Source of the DNA: Xylona heveae TC161
Taxonomy: Eukaryota; Ascomycota; Xylonomycetes; Xylonales; Xylonaceae
Assembly (NCBI RefSeq): GCF_001619985.1
Contig: NW_017264194.1
Span: forward strand, 930,001-994,000
Direction: 5' to 3'
DNA: 64,000 nt
Of this stretch, positions 36,321 to 47,800 are shown one piece after another. The notes below the pieces were generated by a model, which saw nothing but the letters and a program-made list of their open reading frames with translations, ran no database searches and was not told the DNA's origin. Position numbers and translations under genes: made by a program. Positions within the stretch are counted from its first letter, which is position 1; each line of letters begins with the position of its first letter.

Positions 36321-37427
36321 ATGGCTGCATCTGCAATTACTGAATCCGATCTCAAAGGAAGCCTTCCGCTTGTTGCTCGAGGCAAAGTACGAGATCTTTA
36401 TGCCGTCGATGACCAAACCTTACTGTTTGTTGCGTCGGACCGCATCTCAGCATATGATGTGATTATGCAGAATGTATCAAACCCTCCAAGCTCTTGTTTC
36501 ACCTACGGAATACTGACTCAGTCCATGAAAGGGTATCCCTAACAAAGGCGCTCTTCTCAACCTCCTCTCAGCGCATTGGTTTGCTGTCTTGACAGATGCA
36601 ATCCCTGACCTTCGCACACACCTTGTGTCTCTTGCTATTCCGAGCTCAGTTCCAAAGCATATCCACCCGCAGCTTCAAAATCGGAGCATGCAGGTTCGGA
36701 GACTCCAGATCTTTCCCATTGAAGCCATCGTCAGAGGTTACATTACCGGCAGCGCATGGAAGGAGTATCAGAAGAGTGGAACTGTGCATGGTATCAAGGT
36801 GCCGGAGGGACTGAGAGAAAGTGAAGAATTCCCTGGTGGAGCGATTTATACCCCTAGCACAAAGGCTGAGGCTGGGAAGAATGATGAGAACATTCATCCG
36901 GATGCTGGTAGGTTTTTAAAAGCTGCTACAACGAGAATTCTTGTTAACCTCTGACCAGCTGCTGCTATTGTTGGCGAGAAATACGCAAAGAGAATTGAGG
37001 AGCTCGCTTTGAAGCTTTACAAGACGGTATGGACTTCCCACATTGAACTTTGGGAGAATGCGTCTCTAATCTGAGTATTCAGGCCAAATCATATGCAAAG
37101 GAAAGAGGCATTATAATTGCCGACACGAAATTTGAGTTTGGGCTTGATCCTGCCACGGATGAGATTGTGCTTGTGGACGAAGTTCTGACGCCAGACTCGT
37201 CTCGATTCTGGCCTGCTGCTTCTTACGCGATTGGCCAGGGCCAAGATAGTTTCGACAAACAGTTTCTCAGAGACTGGTTAACGAACTCAGGTCTCAAGGG
37301 CAAGGAAGGGGTTTCCATGCCTGAGGAGATTGCCAAACAGACGGCAGAGAAGTACCAGGAAGCGTTTGAACGGCTGGTCGGTCACAAGTGGGCCGATGCC
37401 CTGACCGGAAAATCAGCGACAGCATAA
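36321..37427 (+). CDS. ADE1: SAICAR synthetase (phosphoribosylaminoimidazole-succinocarboxamide synthase)
   Basis: Four exons (36321-36473, 36532-36907, 36959-37026, 37083-37427) join to 313 aa, the length of the monofunctional fungal enzyme. It catalyses ATP-dependent joining of aspartate to CAIR to give SAICAR, step seven of de novo purine synthesis in the cytosol. Recognisable motifs: [35 protein letters not shown], the substrate loop [30 protein letters not shown], and [12 protein letters not shown] then [16 protein letters not shown] near the end. All three introns are GT-AG and of 50-60 bp. It is divergent from UREG and convergent with the lysozyme-like gene. Confidence 0.96.
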
Positions 37428-37699
37428 GCAACGACTCGATCTATTCAGGTCCGGAGGGCCAATGCAATTCTCGCTTGCCGGACTATGTGTCTAAGCCAAG
37501 TGGCTTGCGAACCTGCCCTGTGGCTTAGAAACTTTCTTTTTACACGACTCAAGTCAATAACGATGACCGGTATATACAAAAAATAAACCATAATGACAAT
37601 CAATCATCATATCACCTTGTGAGCAACTAGCTTAAGTGGAATCTGAATACATTGTGTCTAAAGCCTGGCTGAATATAACGCTATCTCTGAAGCAGATGT

Positions 37700-38620
37700 T
37701 CAAAAGCCACAAACGGAGGAACCAGCCCCATTTCCATCCCATCCTAACAGTCTGTTGGCGATGTCACTAACATAGCTCGCTGTTGCGCCGTTGCGATTAC
37801 TCAGATTAGTGAAGTCGATACTGCCTGAATTATATCCTCGCACAGCATTATAAGGACTGCCATCAGTATTTCCGGCGTAACTCGTCTCCGAGTCACTATT
37901 GAGCCACTGGACCAAGCCGGGTCCTTGGGCGGTGCCTTGGGTACCATCACGAATCATCTGCGTGATAGAACCAAGTGAATCTGAAGGATCGAAGGAAACG
38001 CTTCCGGCAAAGGCCTGCATTAATCCGCAATTTTCAACGCCGTTGTTTGTGCACGGAACGTTGACATTTCCAGTGGACTATGATTCGTTAACACAACTAG
38101 CTTCACTGGGAAGCAAAAAGAATTTTGTAATCTTACCTCTTGCATAATCACGGCAAGGATAAGCCTTGGATCGACCATAGACTCGCTAGAGACCGTTTGA
38201 ATAGCGTCCCAGATGTTTCCTTGAATTGGCCCACTTTCTAATTGCGACAGGGAGACTCTCTGGTTGAGGTCAAACATTTGGGTATAATCCATCCATTGCG
38301 GATAGTCAGGAAAATTGGACGCGGGGCCGGAGAAACATTGGTATGTTGAAGGGTCGGCGTATCCTGATACGCCAGTATTCGCATCGGAGGTGTACCATGC
38401 CAGGCCAGCTGACGCAGCCACGGTGCTCCCGGCACCATTACGTTTCTCGAGGTTCTCGACATTCTCCGAGTTCTCGGGGCTCGGGACCGGAAACGCAGCT
38501 GCCAGAGCTACTAGACAAAGGAACGGAAGAGTCTGTTCGAAGTCGGGAAAGGTATTGGTCACCCATCCTATGGTAGAAGAATAGCTCAACATAGAATGCA
38601 CGTACACTTTGCACAAACAT
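37700..38620 (-). CDS. Secreted lysozyme-like domain protein
   Basis: Three exons (38620-38606, 38532-38137, 38077-37700) join in frame to 262 aa. The first exon is only 15 nt and codes MFVQS; joined to exon 2 it gives a clean signal peptide (MFVQSTLPFLCLVALAAAFP). A short KR-containing propeptide-like stretch follows. The mature part looks like the fungal lysozyme/transglycosylase-like fold: DPRLILAVIMQESTGNVNVP places the probable catalytic Glu at residue 137, exactly at an exon border, followed by NNGVENCGLMQAFAGS, the typical G-L-M-Q segment of goose-type and lytic-transglycosylase-like enzymes. Several Cys residues could form disulfides. Related secreted proteins occur in aspergilli. The likely substrate is peptidoglycan or another cell-wall glycan, but activity is inferred. 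A start without the tiny exon would leave a poor signal sequence. Confidence 0.82.
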
Positions 38621-40160
38621 TTCGATTTCAAGTTTCAAAAAATGAGCGGAGAAGCAGATTTGATGCAATAATGGATATATAGCAATGAGGGACAGAAGAA
38701 AGAACGAATGGCGCAGCCAAGGTGAGAACGAATGAAGGATCTGGCGTAGAAAAAGAACGTAGTGTTTGCTAAAGACCGGCTTGAAAAAACTTGAAGTCAA
38801 AGAAACAGCCCGCATTTTATATTTCTGCTTTGAAGCCCCTTGAAGAAATTTGCGGATCAGTGCGCAAGAGCCCTTGGCGGGGCAGCTAGACCTCGACAGA
38901 CACGGCGTCGGAGACATTGTAGATGGGAGTAGGGATCCTAGCAATGAGGAGCACCTATCTCCTGGCCTGATATAATATTGCCATCGTGATTTGCTCAAGA
39001 ATGCAAGTGGCACCATAGCTAAGTCAGTTAAGTGCTATCGATCTGGTTAGGCAGAGCCCGCCCTACGGGTCTCAGCTGTCGAATTGTTCCATTGAAACAA
39101 GCATCACTGGCAATGCTCCGGCCCGTGGGCTGAGGGTGTCTGACCCACAGCGGAGCATCAGTACATTTTGGGTAGCTCGAGAATAGCCCTAGCTGACTAC
39201 AGAGCATTGAAGACCCCTCACTGGCAGAACGGTTTAAGATTGGCGCGGACCGGTGGTCTGTTCCATCTCAGAGATCCAGGAACAAAAACATGTTCCGCGA
39301 GAGCCAGGCGTTTCACTCTTGAAGGTTTATGATTTTGATCACGAAGGAAGCGCGTGCGGAGTCGCTGATAGGGCACGTTGAGTGCGCCACTGCTTAGCGG
39401 CGCATGGCCAGTCAGCTTGGAAGGGCAACGTCCCCTTGATCCCCGTTGGCCATGGCGATTGCCTGCCCCTGCCCCTGTATCTCAGACAAGTTTCGGTTAA
39501 GGGTTTCCAGCCGCTCATTGGAACAAACACCATGACACCATCTCGCTTCAAGCAATCCGAAAAGGAATGTTCAAGTCAAGGGGCGCTTCTTTTTTATTTA
39601 GTCATTTATGTTTTTGAGTAGACTCCTTCAAAATGCGACCCCTCTCGATATAGCTTCGATGAGGTTCAACTGTGGCAAGTTGTCCAGTATGTCGCCGGAA
39701 CCATCCGGAACACGTGCCTGGACCACAAGGGTCAATCACGACGATGATTATGTGCAGAGAAGTCCAGAAGGCAATGGATGACCATGTGGTAAAATATTCA
39801 AGATGCTGTGTTCATCAAGAACGTCGGTGGCTGTGAGTTACCACATGGTGGCTTGACCAGACTGTATTTCATGCCATGTCCACGATGAATCGCACGCACG
39901 ACTTGTTGACTTCCTTGTCTCAATTTCAATTACTCAATCAGTCACCTGATCTTGGATTCAAACTCAGCACGCTAAATGGGACTACTGAATGTCGCGAGAC
40001 ATGATTGTTTCTCTATCACAAAGTTAATTCAACATTTGCTTGACTAATTATATTACGTTGATTGATCTATCTAGTTTCTCCCTTTGGGTTACTCGACAAA
40101 TTGGGGCTCAAGACAATATTGGATAATGTCCATGGTCTTGGCGAATTATTATTAGAGACT
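38621..40160. other. Gene-free region upstream of the lysozyme-like gene
   Basis: About 1.5 kb with only short frames lacking known domains. The left part should be the lysozyme-like gene promoter and the right part the 3' flank of the disordered-protein gene. I see nothing else. Confidence 0.5.
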
Positions 40161-42077
40161 TCACGACCTCCAGTGATGAAATCGTCGGTTCTGGGCCGCC
40201 TTTTCCTCCATTATTCTCAATTCATAGTTCTGCTGATCCAAGGCCTCTCTAGTCATGGGGTAAGAGCCGTTACTTGGCTGGCCTGGCTGGCCTTCCACGT
40301 GTTGTGGGTAGACTGGATATCGGTGACCATGGACAGGTTGCGATCTACCGGCATTAGGAAAGTCTAAGGGCGGTGAGCGGTGTCTAATCTCTCTGCCGTA
40401 TGGGCTCTGCGTTGACCGAAATTCCCTCTCTTGATGATTCCTCTTTTCGTTCTCTTCAACTTCCTTGGATAGTGCACGCTGTCCAGGGTCAGTTAATCGC
40501 TCCAGGAGAAATTCCATCTCGTCAGGTCTCAGTCCCTCATAAGGCGAGGCGGGTTTCACGGTAGACTCCAAAGACATGGATCGGGTCATAGCTCCACCAA
40601 AATCTTGCGGGGTGGACAATCTTTGTTGTGCATGGATCAGATGGGGAGGTGGGAATGAGACAGCGTCAGGTCGCAAACCTCTTTGGGTTGGAGTGGTTTC
40701 ATAGCTGCTACCCAGGGTCGCCTGATTTGGAAATCGAGGAGACCATTTGTTGATCATGTCGGAGCGTGTTGGTTCCGGGCGTACGCTTCTATCATCCTCT
40801 GGATCATGGACTTGAAGTTTTGCGAGATCGAAATCATTGCAGGCATCGCCACACAATGTATGGGACTTGGCTTCATGACATGGCTGATGCTGCTCCACAA
40901 ATGCATTGGCTGCCTGCTGGCTTCCAGGAGGCCCCGGGGTAGTAATTTTACTTGTCTGCGAGGACGGCAGACCGGTCGAGTCCCAAATTGATCGAATTTC
41001 CGACCAGGAATTTCGATTCGACGAATTCTTGCGTGAAGCCCAATTGCTGACACCCCAGGGATCCGCTGGGATTCTATTGCCTGAATCAAACCACAGGTGT
41101 GGCGAAGTTGCAGAGAAAAAGGCATTCTTGGTTTCTTCGTTTTTGGATTTCTCGGCCGTTAGACCATATCCTAAGGAAGAGCTTCTCAAGTCCGGAGAAG
41201 TATCAGTATTATCATTTGGAAGCGGCCGCGAGTACAGTTTGTCGGCCGGAGGACAGTTCGGCTGTGTCATATCTTGACCAAAGGTGCGGCTGATTGTACC
41301 AGTATTGGAGGTGCTTCCAGCCTCAGGGCCCCCCTGGTTAGCTTGAGGCCCGAACCATGAATTATATGTCCATGGGTTAGACTTTAAGCTGGTGTTCGTC
41401 AACCTTTGTTGATCCTGGCGAAGAAATTGGCCGCCTGAAATTGGTGGACCCCTTTCGTGGCCGTCAGCATACGGGTATCCGCCCGCAAGCTTGTTGATAG
41501 AGTGCTCTTGAAAAGGAGTATCTGGCGCTCGAAGGTTGAGAGGAGACGGTGTCTTCTGAGAGTGTTCCAAATGGTTTCTCTGAAATTGGTTCTGTCGCCG
41601 GGTGCCAATGGGAGCGTGTTGCGTTGGGGGATCATAGTCAGAGCAGCTCTCAGCGAGCAATGGTGTTTCCAATACTCTCCCTGTCATGCTGGGGGTCTGA
41701 TACCGGGCTTTGGTGGCGTGAAGGACATTTCCCCCATCATTTTCCTCAACTTCTTCCACAATACGGCGCCCTGGGTAGGTTGGGGCATTTACATCAATTA
41801 CAGGAGAAAAGGAAGACAGCCGACCAACAAGAAGTCCACCAGATTGAACCTCAACTTGAGATCCAAACGGGTTTGAAGGAGAAGGGCCGACAGGCAGAAA
41901 ACCAAAATGGCGGTTTGCATTTCCTCCTTCTGTGGCAGGGACAACAAGCTGTCCCTGCTCCTGTTGAGCCCTTCGAGGAATGGAAAAGCGAGAAAATGAT
42001 GTTTGCGAATAGACGCTAATTGAACGAGGTGGAATTTGTTTTTCGTCGCGTGCTTCTCCTTCTTGTGTGGGAGGCAT
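40161..42077 (-). CDS. Unknown disordered protein
   Basis: A single open frame of 638 aa from an ATG at 42077. I do not recognise a domain. The sequence is rich in Ser, Pro, Gln, Asn, Gly and Arg with almost no hydrophobic runs, so most of it should be disordered. Two better-ordered pieces stand out: a helical segment near residues 535-565 (GLRPDEMEFLLERLTDPGQR, then ALSKEVEENEKRNH) and the C-terminus (MTREALDQQNYELRIMEEKA, ending QNRRFHHWRS), both likely coiled or partner-binding helices. The long uninterrupted frame and a clear start support a real gene. It reads like a lineage-restricted protein of filamentous fungi. No function can be given. Confidence 0.8.
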   Translation of the reverse strand: MPPTQEGEARDEKQIPPRSISVYSQTSFSRFSIPRRAQQEQGQLVVPATEGGNANRHFGFLPVGPSPSNPFGSQVEVQSGGLLVGRLSSFSPVIDVNAPTYPGRRIVEEVEENDGGNVLHATKARYQTPSMTGRVLETPLLAESCSDYDPPTQHAPIGTRRQNQFQRNHLEHSQKTPSPLNLRAPDTPFQEHSINKLAGGYPYADGHERGPPISGGQFLRQDQQRLTNTSLKSNPWTYNSWFGPQANQGGPEAGSTSNTGTISRTFGQDMTQPNCPPADKLYSRPLPNDNTDTSPDLRSSSLGYGLTAEKSKNEETKNAFFSATSPHLWFDSGNRIPADPWGVSNWASRKNSSNRNSWSEIRSIWDSTGLPSSQTSKITTPGPPGSQQAANAFVEQHQPCHEAKSHTLCGDACNDFDLAKLQVHDPEDDRSVRPEPTRSDMINKWSPRFPNQATLGSSYETTPTQRGLRPDAVSFPPPHLIHAQQRLSTPQDFGGAMTRSMSLESTVKPASPYEGLRPDEMEFLLERLTDPGQRALSKEVEENEKRNHQEREFRSTQSPYGREIRHRSPPLDFPNAGRSQPVHGHRYPVYPQHVEGQPGQPSNGSYPMTREALDQQNYELRIMEEKAAQNRRFHHWRS

Positions 42078-43795
42078 GTTGACTCACGCTCAAAAGACAA
42101 AAATAAGACGCGCACCAAAAGTTAACCAATATCACACGCTCTCTAAAAGCAAGGTTGGGTGTGTGGACCAAAAAGATTCAAGAAGAGAACAAAGTGCGGG
42201 TGTTCACAGGTTGGATGGGCCTCGACCAGCTATTTATTCCCTTTTTCTGGGGGTGAGGCCACACCCCGGAAGAAGGCCATGATAGCGGCAGAGTGGCCGC
42301 TTTGGTTGTGGTATGCTCAAAGTGAAGGATACTGTGGCTTTTCCTGCCATACTTGCCCTAGGTGAGCATGTCGAGGTAGTCATGCTCCCCCAAGCTGGGC
42401 TGGTGTTTTGCCGGCCGCCACGTATTTTGAAAGACCTCTACACAAAAGCGGCACATGTTAAGGGTATAGTACCGCCAAACCTGCCCTTCCCCAGCCAAAA
42501 TATTATCTTTCATTAATTCAGCTAACCTAGTGCAGAAATTTGTTTAGCTGAGAATGTTCTGTGTCAGAACGGCCAGTGAGTCTCATCGAGTCGAGATCCA
42601 CTTACTACACCTTCTTCGCCAAATAAAAAGGAGATGTGGCGTCCTCGGACGCAATTTCTTAGCCAATTCGATGCTTCATCCGATCAAAGATTATTCCCAA
42701 AGCGGAATGTTTTCTCACACCAGTCATTTATGCCCTCGAGCAACATCAAAACTAATATTGCAGGAAGGAAGATATCAGGAGGATAAGTATGATGTCAGAA
42801 CCTCAGAAATTCTCGAAAAATATACATCGAAATTGCCGTCTTTTGACAAAAACAAACAGGCAGAAATTGAGGGCACGCGGCTCTCTAGATGCCGCTGGCC
42901 AAAGATTATCATTCCGGAAAGGCAACACATGCCCTTCTAGTGTCAGTGAAGATAGAACTTGTCCTCTTTCAAGGTTCCGCTCCGCCAAGCCAAGCCAAAT
43001 ACAAGCGGGACGTTGCGGAGCGGGCCGCTGGGGCCGGGTATGTCTGGTCCGCTCGCAGCCTGTCGATGTGTCTTAGTGCTGGATGAGCGAATCATTTGCG
43101 CATTGTACGATTTGGGGAAGGAATCATTTACCCGTCCAGTTCCAAACATATTTCCTCTCGGGGGTTGGCAGTCGACCGCGTCTAGTGCCGCCCATTTCCG
43201 CTACGCTGCTAAGCCACAATAAGTGGATCGTTCCTTCCAGAAATAGGCAAGCCCTGCCAACGACCGCCCAGTACAGCGGAACAATAGGCGGATATGCAAA
43301 AATTTGACAAGAAGCTATACCCTGATAGATTTTCGTCCATCAATCTACGTGGATTTAATAGAATCACAGCTAGGTTGTAGTGTGTCGAAATCTCACATGC
43401 CCTTCACGTTGTATTATTTTGTTTGAAATTTTTATCTTTTTTTGTTTATTGATATTTTTTTCTCTGATTTCCCCCTTCTCGCCATTGCCTCCCTTCCTTT
43501 ACCACTGGACAAGTTAATTAATTTATCTCCGACCACTGAAGGAGAGACTAAAAGCAGATTCGAGCTACTCGCACCTGCGGCAATGGACAGGAGGTGCTCC
43601 CCATCTCCCGCAACCGGAATATTCTTTTTGGTGCTTTGCATCGAAATTTATGATAAGGCTTTTCTAACCGTCGAGTTACCATTGGTAAGTTTAGAAATGA
43701 TCCAACCCGTCCTTCCACGTCAACATATTCCCATTATAGACACAAAACCAGCAAGGTTACAACCCGACAACATAGAGTGGCGCCGGCAACGAGAC

Positions 43796-43834
<39 letters not shown>

Positions 43835-44832
43835 CCCCACTAGAGCATGCAGCCAGTCAATCATAATATAATCATTGGACACATTTCATAATCTATATTT
43901 GGGGTTTTACGAGTCCACGTGACGACTGGGACAGACACTTTCCCTTTCCCCCCCCAAAAGCGGCAGCTCATGTTGCTGGACGACGACTATACACTATTCT
44001 ATTCACATACCTTCTATACAGCCAACCACTGGTCTTGCTACGGAATTGTTTGGAGTCCCTGGACGTCAGGCTCTCAGCTCCAATATAAAAGACGGGAGAA
44101 TTTGAACCCGACACAGCGCTCTCCTGGATCCAAAAGCTTGATCAAAACTGACCGAGGAGGCCTGTAAATGATGAATCCGGCCCATTACCACACCATTTCT
44201 TTGCAACAGAAATCTGTCAATCTGGCCTGATGTTCGATGCACTACGTTACTTACGTCCTGTATAGCAAACTGGGCCAGGGAAATTTTCTTTCCCTCTAGA
44301 AGAGGGCAAGTTCCCGTTTCCGCAACAGCTAATTAACCAGACCACTATCCAAGCGTCAAATTGTTACAGTAGTGCGGGTCGTGTCTTGATCCGGCAAGTT
44401 TGTCAGTGGCGGACGTAAATGCACCCAAAAAGAAGAAAAAATGACCGAGGTAGACTAATAATAGTCACATATCACATCCAAGAACACATCTCAAGTTACG
44501 TTGATAATTTGATCGAGAACAAGACTACTACAATGGGTTGAGTTTGGACTGTTTTTTCCCGCCGAAAAAGGCTAAGGGAAAAAAAGGGGGAGACGCAGAA
44601 GGCCGAGGACTCATTTTGCATTAACTTGAATGGCGAATTTAGAAATCGTAAAAGCTATACATGACAATCATAGAAAAAGCTAAGAGCTGATTTGGAAAGA
44701 AGACCGCAAGAAAAATGAGAAATTTATGATGAATGCCATAGCTAGGAGAACTATTGCAGAAAAAAAAAAAGCGATGGAACATGAAACGACGCCTTGTAAA
44801 TGCACATGTGGTGCCGTGCCAACGTAACGCTT
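42078..44832. other. Gene-free region between the disordered-protein gene and SMC1
   Basis: About 2.75 kb. The left part is promoter of the 42077 gene; the right part is 3' flank of SMC1. Short frames around 42960-43220 and 43440-43840 show no known domain. A 32-base T run lies at 43803-43834. No RNA gene or transposon was recognised. Confidence 0.5.
43803..43834. repeat. Poly-T run of 32 bases
   Basis: Thirty-two consecutive T on the plus strand. It has no flanking duplication that I can see, so it is not clearly a retroposed poly-A tail. Confidence 0.95.
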
Positions 44833-47800
44833 CTATAGGTATTTCCGCAACTGTGTGACGAGTACTAGAGTTAGCAAGCACGAATCTTCAAGCAAAAACC
44901 GAAAGTGGTTAAGGTTATGAATGGGAACGTTCCCAATGCTTCACGGGAAAAGGGAAGGAAAAGAAAAGGAAAATTTCAAATTTGAAAGAAAGAGAGGAGA
45001 CAAGGCCATCAGAAATGAAACCCTCCCCCCTCTCTCCGCAAAGCAGACCCCCTTCCCTCCCTCGGCGGAAGCAAGCCCGCTCCAGCCCGACCAAAATATA
45101 AAAAGAGAAGAATAAGAATAGTAACAGTACTCACATCCAAAGTAAGCGTCTTGCTAGAATTGATAGCCTGATCACGATACACGCCGATCAAGGCCTCACT
45201 GCCCTGGAACAGTCCGGTTTTGAGACTGATCACAATGAACTGCATGCCGGGTCCGGCATGTTCGCGGATATACGTTGCTATTTTTGCGACATTTGCATTG
45301 TCTAGGGCGGCGTCGACCTCGTCGAGGACGAAAAAGGGCGAGGGCTGGTAACTGTGCACAGCGAAGAGGAGAGCGAGGGCGGCCATGGTCTTTTCGCCTC
45401 CAGAGAGGTGCTCCATATCACGGAAGCGCTTTAGCGGCGGCATAGCGTGGTATTTGATGCCATCAAGGTACGGTTCATCAGAGTCTTCAATGTCCAAATA
45501 ACTGTTGGGGGAGGATCCCGAAAATAGGTCAGCAAGCGGCAATAAACAGGGCACAAGAAAAAATGAACAAGCATCCAACTCTTTAGGCAGACAAGGAAAG
45601 CAAGTAGGATGAGAAAGAGGGAGAGAGGGGGTGAGAGAAAGAGAGAGCCAAAAACAAAAGGGGATAGAAAATGGTAAACATACGCTTGACCACCTAATGG
45701 GAAATTGGCACTCTTGGTTAGATCCTTATACACCTGATCAATCTGTTCGGAGATGTGGGAAAAGGCTCTATTGAACAGTTCGTAGCGCTGCTCCCTGACG
45801 GCCTGGAAGTCGTCTTTCGCCCTTTTGGCCGCTTTTCGGGCGTCCTCGAATTCCTTGTCGGCAGTTTTCAGCCGAGATTCGACTCCTTCTAGCCGCTCAA
45901 TAGCACGCATGTTCGGTGCCATCTTGTCAAGTTCGCTACTAATGCTAGCGATCTTATCTTGAAGCTCATCGTCTACTTTTTCGTCGGAGTTCTAGGAAAG
46001 ATTGTTAGGAAATGAAGTCATGTATCGATTTAGGCAAAAGTGCTGGCAAGGGTAGCTTACATCTTTGAGGTCATCATCAAGATCGTCGAAATCAACTTCG
46101 ATGCCGTAGTCTTGTACCTCCGGAGCCGCGACATTGCTGCTCTCCGGGTCATGATCGAGATCCATGGCGTCGGGATCGGTTCGTAACAGTTCGTCCACTG
46201 GCAGAGCATCCAAGTTGGCAGATTGCTCACTTAGTGGAACATTGATACCATCAAGTTTGCATCTCCGTAGAGTGGCATATCTCCCAGCAGCGTTGCGCTG
46301 GATTACGGCTTCCATTTCAGCGACTGTTTTGAGGACCCCTTCGACCTCGCGGGTGCGCTTTTGTACTTCACGTCTTTTTTCACCGACTTGTTCCGCTGCC
46401 TCGCCGTATTTCTGCTTTTGCTCTTCGAGTTGCTCATGCAGGAGCTCAAGCTCGGACGTGAGAACGTCCAATTCGCTCTGGATCTGTTCCTTTTGAGCTT
46501 CGAGATCAGCAAGGAGCTTTCCATCCCGCTTTTCTTGATTCCTCATGGTTTGAATTCGATCCTGCGTGGTCTGTAAACGTTGAGTCTCAAAGCTGAGCTG
46601 GTTCACTAGCTTGCTCTGTTGCATGGTGAATTCCAACTTTTTCTGCGCGCTTTCTTGTTGGAGAGAGCCTTGCTGAGCTTCATAAGCACGAATATTGTCA
46701 TATCCTAATTGTCTGCAGAAATCGGCAAACACCTGGTCCTCGACCCTACTGATTGCGTCTCGGATCCCCTGAATGCTTTCCTTGAGATCTCGCAGGGCAG
46801 CAGATTGCTCATCGTACTTTGGCCGGATCTCATTGATTTGACGTCTTGCAAATTCGATTTCCTTGGTCTCGCTTGCCAGGTTTCTTTCAAGGCTCTTAAG
46901 CTCCTCTCTGGCATAGCTAAGTCGCTGTTCTAGGCCAGTGAGCTCCCCTTGAATAGTCTCTTCCTCTGTTCCTCGTCGGTGACCTTTGGGCAAAGCAGCA
47001 AATTCTGCCAATAAATTGTCCCGCAGCTTCTTCAGGTTTTCTACCTCTGCATCTTCCCATCGTCTTGCGTTTTGTTGGCCAGGCCCTCTACCACCTGTCA
47101 TGAGACCTCCCTTGTGAATGACGGTACCATCAAGTGTGACGGCTTTCGCTTCAACCCTCTGTTCGTAGCAAATATATTTTGCCGTCTCTAGGTCGTCACA
47201 GACGACGGCATTTCCGCAGGCATAAGACATAGCACGCTCCACTGACGAATCGTATTCAATCGTATCGATTGCCATACGCATGCCGCGATGCATGCCTTTA
47301 AGATTCGAGTTGATTGCCTTGACTTGTATTGTTTCCAAGGGAATGAAGGTGGCTTGACCAGCGCGTTGGTCGCGGAAATATTGGATGCATTCTTTGGCCG
47401 TCTTTTCGGTGTCTACCACGACAGCGTCGAAATGCCTTCCCAGGACGGTACTCACTGCGTCGCCATATTTCTTGAGTTTCGGCTTACACAGCTCACTGAC
47501 CCTTCCGCGGACACCGGGGAAGATTCTCTTGAGCGTCGCCACTGCTTCTTTCATTCGAAGCTCCTTTTCGCTCTGACGGCGTCCATCATCGGCTTCAATG
47601 AGCTTTCGAAGAACTTCTTGTATCTTTTCGTCAAGCTCAGTCTGCTTCTGGGCTGTACGAAGACGTTCTGATGTCAGGTTGTTGAATGCTTTCTTCTTCT
47701 CTTCGGATTCTTTGGACGCATGCTTAATCGTAGTATTGAGCTCATCTCTGCGGTTGCGGAGGTCTTTCATCTCTTCTTCGAGCTTCTTGCCCTGCCATTC

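Noticed and set aside
43803-43834. Poly-T run as the tail of a retroposed element
   Set aside because: No target-site duplication, SINE-like body or LINE-like coding sequence is visible beside it.
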